Below are positions 1 through 5,452 of a DNA stretch of 5,452 nucleotides, piece after piece. The DNA comes from CAYLLN01 sp036496265. Its GTDB lineage: Bacteria > Planctomycetota > Planctomycetia > Pirellulales > Pirellulaceae. The stretch is taken from positions 1 to 5,452 of the forward strand of contig DASXLL010000041.1 in assembly GCA_036496265.1 (NCBI GenBank), written 5' to 3'. Each line of letters opens with the position of its first letter. The first letter of the stretch is position 1. Under the pieces are notes generated by a model that was given only the letters and a program-made list of their open reading frames with translations, was not told the origin of the DNA and searched no databases. The position numbers and the translations under genes are program-made.

Positions 1-1
1 G

Positions 2-97
2 AGCGAGGCCATGATCCAATTAAGCAGCATTCACGTGATGCTCCGTCGCCTCGCTCCCATGTCCCGCCCGCCGTTCCACTACCGCACCGCCGCATAA
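2..97 (+). CDS. Transposase, C-terminal 31 residues only (IS5-like)
   Basis: An open frame enters from the left edge and runs to TAA at 95-97. It begins SEAMIQLSSIHVMLRRLAPM and ends with a short basic, proline-containing tail. The pattern of a hydrophobic helix followed by I-x-x-M-L-R-R-L is what I recognise from the extreme C-terminus of many IS5-family DDE transposases, after the catalytic glutamate. No catalytic residue is in view, so activity cannot be judged. The stop codon lies 37 bases before the inferred end of the element, a normal distance for compact insertion sequences. The transposase is read opposite to the sulfatase it interrupts. The fragment is short, so the assignment depends on its position beside a terminal-repeat-like end as much as on the residues themselves. 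Confidence 0.6.
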   Translation, partial: SEAMIQLSSIHVMLRRLAPMSRPPFHYRTAA

Positions 98-414
98 ACT
101 ACAGAAAACACGAGGATCCTTTTCGGATAGGCTCTTAGTCCGGGGATGTAGTCGGTAATTCCGGTGCGAACCGGATATTTGCCGGTCATGATGCTGGATC
201 GCGTCGGCGAGCACACCGCGCCGGCGGAGTAAGCCTGAGTAAAGCGCAACCCCTCACCAGCCAGGCGGTCGATGTTCGGCGTCTCGTGAAAAGAACTGCC
301 GTAGCAGCCAAGGTCCGAATAACCCAGGTCATCCGCGAGAAGGAAGACGAAATTGGGTTTCTCGGCGGCCGCCAGGGCTCCGCCTCCCGTTACGGGTAAG
401 CAGACTCTCAGCAC
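79..414 (-). pseudogene. Exported sulfatase, N-terminal fragment disrupted by an insertion sequence
   Basis: This is the start of a type I (formylglycine-dependent) sulfatase, an enzyme that hydrolyses sulfate esters, often on polysaccharides, outside the cytoplasm. From the GTG at 414, a hydrophobic segment ends in ALAAAEKPN, a likely signal-peptidase site. Next come NFVFLLADDLGYSDLGCYG with the Asp-Asp metal ligands (residues 28-29, bases 333-328), then TPNIDRLAGEG, and then C-S-P-T-R (residues 68-72, bases 213-199), the C-x-P-x-R motif whose Cys68 is converted to formylglycine. The family-like sequence stops at PGL (138-136). The last 18 codons, to the stop at 79-81, are translated from the insertion sequence. 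Family members are usually 450-600 residues, so most of the enzyme is missing, including the downstream metal-binding and substrate residues. The frame is open upstream of 414, and residues such as ARRPWLLVAAVV would complete a better signal peptide, so the original start was probably near 483. The fragment cannot be an active sulfatase. Its substrate cannot be told. Confidence 0.88.
118..134 (-). repeat. Putative terminal inverted repeat of the insertion sequence
   Basis: Read outside-in on the - strand from 134, the element begins GAGCCTATCCGAAAAGG. It starts exactly where the sulfatase frame loses family resemblance and is preceded by CTAA (138-135), a plausible duplicated target. The partner repeat would be at the other end of the element, left of the window, so the inverted-repeat relationship is inferred rather than seen. 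Confidence 0.5.
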
Positions 415-480
415 AACCGCCGCGACGAGTAACCAAGGGCGACGAGCAACAAAGACAAAAGCGTTCCGATTCTTGACTAC

Positions 481-496
481 CAGGGCTTCAGCCTCT
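481..496 (-). promoter_or_regulatory. Possible original ribosome binding site and CTG start of the sulfatase
   Basis: On the - strand AGAGG (496-492) is followed after 8 bases by CTG (483-481), in frame with the sulfatase. Starting here adds a basic segment with Arg-Arg and the hydrophobic run WLLVAAVV, giving a more normal signal peptide than the GTG at 414, which would begin in the middle of the hydrophobic core. No ATG, GTG or TTG in this frame lies between 414 and the upstream in-frame stop at 621-619. CTG is a rare start, so it may also be a decayed ATG. The Shine-Dalgarno match is modest. Confidence 0.3.
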
Positions 497-940
497 GAGG
501 GATGAATGCTGCCCCTGATATCAAAGACGAACTTACAGCAAACCGTGACACGGTAGGCCGTTCCGAACGAGTTGTCAGTGCATCCAAAAAAACCAGCAAC
601 AACAGGAGCGAACAGCTTTCACGGAGTAAAGGTATAAATGCCACCGGTTACCGTGGTGTTTGCGGCCTCAACCAATCTGAAATGAAGATTCTAGTTTACC
701 CTGCCCCCCGCCAGATTGGTCGGAAAGTTTGGCATCGTTAAAGCATAACAGCGCAACTCGCTCCGGTCACTTCAAGAGGCGGATCTGCTGATGTTGCGCC
801 GACCGAGGCCAGCAGTTGACCGAAATGGTTTGTCCAATACAGTCGATTCTTTTTGATATTTGCGCGGACAACGGTTAGCGCCGCCGAAGTGATTGTCAAA
901 CGCAACATAGCCGCAGTAAACGCGATCGCAGCGGCACTCT
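497..940. other. Gap of about 440 bases with no convincing gene
   Basis: No open frame here resembles a known family. The longest, 502-741 on the + strand, encodes a hydrophilic 79-residue sequence with no recognisable motif and lies over the sulfatase leader, so I do not call it. Visible elements are a 9-base inverted repeat (671-679 ACCAATCTG and 712-720 CAGATTGGT), a 7-base one (751-757 GCGCAAC and 793-799 GTTGCGC), and a short imperfect palindrome around GGTTACC (641-656). No hairpin followed by a T-run, as expected of an intrinsic terminator for the large gene, is visible just below 941. The stretch should contain the sulfatase promoter on the - strand, but I could not find convincing -35 and -10 boxes. 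Confidence 0.5.
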
Positions 941-3900
941 TTATCGCTCAACGCTGGTCTGAAGTTTCCTCAGCCTGCGCTGCGCCAACCCATATGCCGT
1001 GGCGCCGGGTTCTCCTTGGACATGGCCGTAGGCGTGTCTAGCAGAGCTATTGAGACCGCATTGCTCTGCGATGCGGCCGACGACGTACCAGTCGGATGAT
1101 TCAATCGTTCGACTCGGTGACGATTCGACCGCTAACCGAAGTGCCTCAATCGCAGCGGGATCGCCATTTTCCGCTTGCACAGCGGCCAGAGTGTGCAGCT
1201 TGGTGTGATCGACGGGGTTTGATTCCACGAGGGCTTTGACGGCCGCCACCATCGTATCGCGGTTAAGCGGCTCCATGAACAAAGCATTCCAACCCCAGTT
1301 ATTTAGGAACCGCGTCGAATTGAGCTCGCGGCCGCGACGCAAGAGGCGGTCCGCTTCCAGAAAATTGCCCGCCCGCTGGCAGACCTGAATGGCGAGGCTG
1401 ATCATGTCGGTGTCGTCGGGATCTTGCTCGAGCAACTTGGCAACACGCTGCTGCGCGCTTTCGAGATTGCCTTGCCGCAACAGGACTTGGATCTCCAGGC
1501 GTTTGATTGTCAACAATGGCCTGGTCGATAAATCGTCGTCCTGCAAAGTCCGCAGTGCGTCGTCGAACCGGTTCGTTTTCAATTGGGCCGCAAACAAGGC
1601 GGACTTGATCGACGACTTAAAACGGTCGAATAAACCCGCGGCGAGGAACCCTTCCAACGTAGAAATTGCGAGCGAAGGATTGTCATCAGCCGAGGAGTAG
1701 AGAGTGGCGGCCAAAAGCTCGGCGGCTTGAGGTTCGGCGTCGGTGAGTCGCTTTGACAACGAGACGAAGGGCGTCGTGGTTGTTGCTTTCGCCGGCGTCG
1801 TTGTTTTTGTTGCCGTTGAGTCCTGATTGGCGTCGCGAGCCCAGCTCAGCCATTGGCGGGCAGCATCGTGCTGGCCGGCTTGAGCGAATTCGAGAGCCGC
1901 GCGGCCGAGTTCCGGATTTTGAGCATTGCCCGCGAACACGAGGCGGTAGCCCGCCTCGCGCCGCACGAGAAACAAGTGCGCGGCTTGGTTCTGAAGAAGC
2001 GATCCATTGAGTGTAATGCGGAAGCCAATATCGGCGCTGCCTTCCATTTGGTAGGAGAGCAGAGCCAGCGAATCGAGACGCCGTTGAGAAGTGAACTGCT
2101 GTCGCATTGAAGCCGACGGCCGCAGCGCCGTCTCGATACGAGTGAGAGATGCATCTTTTTGGCAAGCCGCATCGGCATATCGCTGGCCCAGTGAATCGTT
2201 GATGCCACCAACGCAGATTTCGGCCAGAATGTCCTGTACGAATCGCAACGGCGTGTCGTGCGGCGATTGAACCTCTTCCCAGCGCTTCTGCCGTTTCAAT
2301 CGATCGAGAGACAGCCTTAAAGTGCGTTCGCCGATCGGAATTGCGCCGGGCGTTTCCAGCAGTTGAATTGCGGTCCGGTAATGTCGCAGGCGGTCTAAGT
2401 CATTTACAGCACCGAGCAGCACGTTGCGGCGCTCATTAGGCGGCAGTGACCACGAATCGATCAATTTCAGAACGGCGGCGGAATTCTCGGTCAAAGCAGT
2501 CGTGACGGCTAAGAACGACCGGCGAAGCGTTTGACTCGTTATTTTATCGATCTCGGCTGACAACTCCGCATAATCGCCGGCTGTTAATAAGGCCGAACAC
2601 AGATTTCCTCGAACGGCGTCGGTGTTTTGCAATTTGAGAGCCTGACGGTAGGCGTCGATCGCTTTTCTTAAACGATTTACATCTCCCTCGCGATTACCAA
2701 AGCGGTCGCGCTCGAGCACGGTCGCAAGATGTAGCCACGTTGCGGGCTTCGAATCGAGCTCAGCCGAGCGCCGGAAGGCGATTTGGGCCTGATCGAGGTC
2801 CGCACCGGGCTGCAATTGCCGCCCGATCAAATCGTGACTGAGCGTCCAGCCGAGCGAAAAATGCGCCAGGCCAGAATTAGGCGCCGCGTCGGCGAGTTGC
2901 CGCGCTTCACGGCGAGCGTCTTCACCGAGCCCCGCCTTTAGGAGCGTCTCGATATAGAGGCTGCGAAGAAGGGCATCGCCTGGCTCGCCTGCTAATAGTC
3001 CGCGATAACCATGAATCGCCTCCGACCATTTGCGATCGGCCGCCAAGCGCGCCGCGGACAACTCGAATTTCACGGTCAGCTTGAGCGATCGAGCCGTGGT
3101 GGCCTGGCCAGCTTTGCCGAGATCACGGCGCAGGGCCTCGACATCGTCCGGCAAAAAACGCCCGTCGCCGGTGTCGAATTCGGCCCGAAGATCGAACGCG
3201 CCGTCAAGTGTTTCGTGGCTTTCCGTCGTCAGGCGCGCCGGTCCCCACTGCAACTGAAGTGGCGGCAAGGCTTGTTTGAGATGCATACCGGTCGGTGGGA
3301 CGATTCGCCATGTTACGCGGCGAAGGTGCGGCTCGCTGAAGTAGAGAGGCGTCTTGCGAGGCCGATAAACGCCGGCTGTCGGACTTCCGGTTGGCCCCGA
3401 AACGATCGCAGCGGAAAGTCGCGAAAGCAGGTCTGCGAGATCGATATTCAACGTCAACTCGGAACCGGTGCTAATCGCCAGAGGTGCGTCAGCCATTTCG
3501 ATTTCGCTGTGGAGTCGCTTGAGGCGGTTGGCCGGATCGCCCATATCGAAACGCACAATATTCAATTTCTTGGACAAAACCTGTTTTTCGGCCGTCTGCT
3601 CGACAAAGCGACGAATAGCATCAGGACCTAAACTGAGTTGTCGCGCCCGTTGTTCCGCCTCTAAAGCGCCGCCATAGTCTGCGACCTCGACCATGCTGCC
3701 CCAACCCAGCCGTTCGAGTCGCAATTCACGGCGTAAAGTCGAATAGTTTTCCGAGGCTTGCGGCACGGGCGTTGGAATCAGGCCAGCCGTGTTTTCGCTG
3801 ATGATCAAGGCCAGCCTACCTTGTTCCCTTGGGACCAGCGAAAGAGGATGGCCCAAGTTGTAAGTTGGATCGATCCACAACGGCCGGTCGCCGGGCACAT

Positions 3901-5062
3901 AGACAATGCAGTGGTCGAACAGTCCGAAACCGGGAAACGCCGAGTCCACATCATCTAACGCACCGACCCGGACCAGCGCCAGATGGGCGGGAATGTTCGC
4001 CAAGCGCAAGAGCGCGACGAGAGCGGCCGATTGATCCTTGCAATCGCCGAAGCGGCGGTTCAGCGTGTCAGCTGGGGGATTGGGATTGTTGGGTGAATCG
4101 CCAAAAGCGACGGACGTGTATCGGACCAATTCCTGCAGGCGAATCACGAGGCGACAAATGGTCTCTTCGCGGTCTTCTCGGCCGGTAAGCGTTTCGTTCA
4201 CGAGGGATTGCAAGGCCGGTTCGCTAAGTTGTTTGGCGACGATTGCGGCGTAATGTGCCGCGACTGCCTTCCAGGATTCGCCCCAGGAAATCCACAACGT
4301 GGGCCAAGGCAAAGGATTCATCGGCTGAAACGGCTCAAGCTCGCGAATCGGCTCAAGAGGGCCAGCCTCGAGTTGATAACGCACGAGGCCCGGAGGTGCG
4401 CTTTGCGCCAACTTGTAATTGCCGCCGCGCAGGGCGCATTTGAGCGGCAAGGTCGGCGGCGCTTCAATCGTGACGACCAATCGCTGGACGAGAGCAGCAT
4501 CCGCTAGCGCGATTCGCTCCGTGATTCCAGCGGCGAAGGCCGGCCGCTCGTCTTCCAAGACGATTAGCTCCTCGACGAGGCTGCCTACGGCAAGCGCCGG
4601 CAGCGGGCCCCGCAACATTTTTCGGTTCGTTAGCGTATGGCTGTTTCCGGAGCTGGGTGTCTCTTCAGCAACGAGCGCTGGGTTGAAGCGGTGCTCTTCG
4701 CCGGTTGCGGATATGACCCGCGCTTCCAACACGGGCTTGCGCTGATACCAAGGAGCCCATGTTGCTTGCAACATTCCTAAATGCTGGACGCCGGCGGGAT
4801 GAGTCAGCCTCCAAACGCGATAGCGAACGCGTTTCCGCCGGCCCAATTCATCAAACTGGTAGCTGGTATGCTCGAAGAGTACTTCGTGCGTTGAAGCTTG
4901 CGCGGCTGGGATCTTGGCAGCACTGGCAAGAATGTCCTTTGCGGGCAAGGAGAAAGGCGCGGCGTTGATCCAAGGCAGACTAACGTCCGCATGCGCAATC
5001 GAGGCGGCTAAGCAGCCGACCGTCAATAGAGTTGCGGTGCGCAGTGCGAGTCTTTGCATCAT
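941..5062 (-). CDS. Exported DUF3857/transglutaminase-like/TPR protein, 1373 residues
   Basis: The start is ATG at 5062, or the adjacent ATG at 5059; an in-frame TGA immediately upstream (5065-5063) excludes a longer form. Residues 1-25 form a Sec signal peptide ending SIAHA, so the protein is probably periplasmic or outside the inner membrane; no further membrane segment is evident. Residues about 60-300 resemble DUF3857. Residues about 300-405 form a transglutaminase-like core with Cys341 in RRFGDCKDQSAAL, His384 in LFDHCIVYV and Asp398 in LWIDPTYN, a complete Cys-His-Asp triad. Residues about 430-665 look like a beta-rich continuation common after this core. TPR-like helical repeats follow at about 670-910. 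Residues about 935-1045 are a different insert, and 1081-1099 a Thr/Lys/Ala/Pro linker. More TPR-like repeats fill 1110-1348. Family members act as transglutaminases or cysteine peptidases, or have only a binding role; the substrate is unknown. The TPRs suggest a protein partner. Domain calls are by eye. Confidence 0.9.
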   Translation of the reverse strand: MMQRLALRTATLLTVGCLAASIAHADVSLPWINAAPFSLPAKDILASAAKIPAAQASTHEVLFEHTSYQFDELGRRKRVRYRVWRLTHPAGVQHLGMLQATWAPWYQRKPVLEARVISATGEEHRFNPALVAEETPSSGNSHTLTNRKMLRGPLPALAVGSLVEELIVLEDERPAFAAGITERIALADAALVQRLVVTIEAPPTLPLKCALRGGNYKLAQSAPPGLVRYQLEAGPLEPIRELEPFQPMNPLPWPTLWISWGESWKAVAAHYAAIVAKQLSEPALQSLVNETLTGREDREETICRLVIRLQELVRYTSVAFGDSPNNPNPPADTLNRRFGDCKDQSAALVALLRLANIPAHLALVRVGALDDVDSAFPGFGLFDHCIVYVPGDRPLWIDPTYNLGHPLSLVPREQGRLALIISENTAGLIPTPVPQASENYSTLRRELRLERLGWGSMVEVADYGGALEAEQRARQLSLGPDAIRRFVEQTAEKQVLSKKLNIVRFDMGDPANRLKRLHSEIEMADAPLAISTGSELTLNIDLADLLSRLSAAIVSGPTGSPTAGVYRPRKTPLYFSEPHLRRVTWRIVPPTGMHLKQALPPLQLQWGPARLTTESHETLDGAFDLRAEFDTGDGRFLPDDVEALRRDLGKAGQATTARSLKLTVKFELSAARLAADRKWSEAIHGYRGLLAGEPGDALLRSLYIETLLKAGLGEDARREARQLADAAPNSGLAHFSLGWTLSHDLIGRQLQPGADLDQAQIAFRRSAELDSKPATWLHLATVLERDRFGNREGDVNRLRKAIDAYRQALKLQNTDAVRGNLCSALLTAGDYAELSAEIDKITSQTLRRSFLAVTTALTENSAAVLKLIDSWSLPPNERRNVLLGAVNDLDRLRHYRTAIQLLETPGAIPIGERTLRLSLDRLKRQKRWEEVQSPHDTPLRFVQDILAEICVGGINDSLGQRYADAACQKDASLTRIETALRPSASMRQQFTSQRRLDSLALLSYQMEGSADIGFRITLNGSLLQNQAAHLFLVRREAGYRLVFAGNAQNPELGRAALEFAQAGQHDAARQWLSWARDANQDSTATKTTTPAKATTTTPFVSLSKRLTDAEPQAAELLAATLYSSADDNPSLAISTLEGFLAAGLFDRFKSSIKSALFAAQLKTNRFDDALRTLQDDDLSTRPLLTIKRLEIQVLLRQGNLESAQQRVAKLLEQDPDDTDMISLAIQVCQRAGNFLEADRLLRRGRELNSTRFLNNWGWNALFMEPLNRDTMVAAVKALVESNPVDHTKLHTLAAVQAENGDPAAIEALRLAVESSPSRTIESSDWYVVGRIAEQCGLNSSARHAYGHVQGEPGATAYGLAQRRLRKLQTSVER

Positions 5063-5063
5063 T
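5052..5063 (-). promoter_or_regulatory. Start region of the large gene, complementary to two upstream repeats
   Basis: The two start codons of the large gene lie in AATGATGCAAAG (- strand, 5063-5052). GATGCAAAG within it is the exact reverse complement of CTTTGCATC, which occurs twice upstream at 5127-5118 and 5141-5132. In the transcript the proximal copy could pair over 12 bases (CUUUGCAUCGUU with AAUGAUGCAAAG, including one G-U pair), burying both AUGs, with a 52-base loop. There is no obvious Shine-Dalgarno directly before the ATG: the preceding bases read CTGGTTGA. Regulation by this fold is an inference. Confidence 0.4.
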
Positions 5064-5110
5064 CAACCAGCCGGCAGTGACATATGATCGCCCGGGTAGA
5101 GATGCTGCTG

Positions 5111-5139
5111 ATATTAACGATGCAAAGCCTCCGATGCAA
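5111..5139 (-). promoter_or_regulatory. Weak candidate sigma-70-type promoter for the large gene
   Basis: On the - strand TTGCAT (5139-5134) and TAATAT (5116-5111) are spaced by 17 bases and would start transcription near 5104, about 40 bases before the ATG. The match to TTGACA is only three of six and to TATAAT four of six, so this is weak. If it is real, the direct repeats overlap the -35 box and spacer and would act as DNA operator sites, because the transcript would not contain them. Confidence 0.22.
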
Positions 5140-5141
5140 AG
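5118..5141 (-). repeat. Direct repeat CTTTGCATCG, two copies 14 bases apart
   Basis: On the - strand CTTTGCATCG occurs at 5141-5132 and again at 5127-5118, separated by GAGG, so the unit period is 14 bases. A third, inverted copy of nine of these bases covers the start codons of the large gene at 5060-5052. The repeats lie 56-80 bases before that start. They could be paired binding sites for a regulator or RNA arms that capture the start region. The distal copy also overlaps a weak possible -35 box. Confidence 0.6.
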
Positions 5142-5452
5142 AACGGCCGAAAAAGGTAACGGTTCATGTTTTTTGGTGTGCAATTGGCGGTTGCGCCGCC
5201 CGACGCGCGCAAGATGGCCTGGCTTCGCGTCAAAATACGGTCCATTTGTCGACGCATCTCGAAATAGGGAGAAATTATCGAGAATCTGTGGCGGCCACGG
5301 CCTCAAGCCACCGGGTGCATTTCCGTACCTGCGCGGTCAGCAGGCTTGGCTGAGGCGGTAGGAGCTTGCGGCGCGGTGTGGTCGGCGGCGTTGCCAGTTG
5401 CTGCGCCAGCGGTCATCGTCGCTCAGTTGTGCGGCCCGTAGTTGCAACATGG
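5142..5452. other. Upstream flank, no convincing gene; possible gene tails on the - strand
   Basis: No family is recognisable in any frame. Near the right edge two short - strand frames could be the tail of a gene or a small gene. One runs from the edge through MLQLRAAQLSDDDRWRSNWQ to TGA at 5342-5340. The other starts at ATG 5416 and gives a 37-residue Ala/Pro/Thr-rich peptide (MTAGAATGNAADHTAPQAPT...) ending at 5303. They overlap in different frames, so at most one is real, and neither has a clear ribosome binding site in view. A small GC-rich hairpin, GGCGG-TTGCG-CCGCC, lies at 5186-5200 but has no T-run on either side, so it is not a typical terminator. The + strand frames here show no motif. 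Confidence 0.4.

Larger units (their letters stand above)
1..134 (+). mobile_element. End of an insertion sequence, probably IS5-family, inserted in a sulfatase gene
   Basis: The first 134 bases do not belong to the sulfatase gene that they abut. On the + strand they encode a transposase C-terminus that stops at 95-97, followed by 37 non-coding bases ending in GGATAGGCTC at 134. Read on the - strand the end is GAGCCTATCCGAAAAGG, which has the look of an IS5-type terminal inverted repeat. The next four bases, 135-138, are TTAG (CTAA on the other strand), which fits the YTAR-type target preferred by some IS5-group elements. The sulfatase reading frame is family-like up to this point and meaningless beyond it, which places the junction independently. 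The other end, and therefore the exact family, length and target duplication, lies outside the window. The family assignment rests on recall of transposase tails and end sequences, not on a database search. Confidence 0.72.

Noticed and set aside
502..741. 79-codon open frame on the + strand
   Set aside because: No motif, no hydrophobic core and no good ribosome binding site; it overlaps the sulfatase leader on the other strand and reads like chance.
1686..2165. 159-codon open frame on the - strand inside the large gene
   Set aside because: Same strand as the large gene but another frame, with Arg/Ser-rich low-information composition; the large gene stays open and protein-like throughout this stretch, so no frameshift is needed.
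3011..3631. 206-codon open frame on the + strand
   Set aside because: It lies wholly antisense to the large gene, has no recognisable domain, and is rich in Arg and Gly as expected of a shadow of a GC-rich gene. The opposite frame has clear family motifs.
5025..5062. Lipoprotein signal in the large protein (LTVGC at residues 13-17)
   Set aside because: The -3 position is Thr rather than Leu-like, and a clear signal peptidase I site (AHA, residues 23-25) follows, so a soluble exported protein is the better reading.
5186..5200. GGCGG-TTGCG-CCGCC hairpin as an intrinsic terminator
   Set aside because: The stem is only five base pairs and there is no T-run after it on either strand.
4980..5306. 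108-codon open frame on the - strand overlapping the start of the large gene
   Set aside because: It overlaps the signal-peptide coding region of the large gene in another frame and has no recognisable domain.
5032..5361. 109-codon and 89-codon open frames on the + strand in the upstream flank
   Set aside because: Both lack motifs and run over the start of the large gene; composition is Arg/Cys/Ala-rich as in random GC-rich DNA.

Overview
The window holds one complete gene flanked by debris and non-coding DNA, all of it apparently chromosomal. The organism is most likely a planctomycete (Planctomycetota, Pirellula-like). That is an inference from three things: an exported sulfatase of the kind these bacteria carry in large numbers, a very large exported DUF3857/transglutaminase/TPR protein, and a moderately GC-rich base composition with long gaps between genes. 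No rRNA, tRNA, CRISPR array or phage gene is visible.

Layout. Positions 1-134 are the end of an insertion sequence, probably IS5-like: the last 31 codons of a transposase on the + strand, then a short non-coding end that finishes in a terminal-repeat-like sequence. It lies inside a sulfatase gene on the - strand (135 to about 414 or 483). Only the N-terminal part of the sulfatase remains in view, including its signal peptide, Asp-Asp metal ligands and C-S-P-T-R active-site motif; the rest, if it survives, lies left of the window beyond the element. Positions 484-940 contain no convincing gene. Positions 941-5062 (- strand) encode a 1373-residue exported protein with an N-terminal DUF3857-like region, a transglutaminase-like Cys-His-Asp core and a long TPR-rich C-terminal half. 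Positions 5063-5452 are upstream of that gene and hold no convincing gene, but carry an unusual repeat set: a 10-base word present twice, whose reverse complement covers the start codons of the large gene.

The large gene and the sulfatase share a strand but are separated by about 450-530 bases, so co-transcription is doubtful and no shared pathway can be inferred. The two most useful observations are the transposon-disrupted sulfatase and the possible start-codon-sequestering leader (or operator) of the large gene. I found no clear sign of a wholly new multi-gene system.
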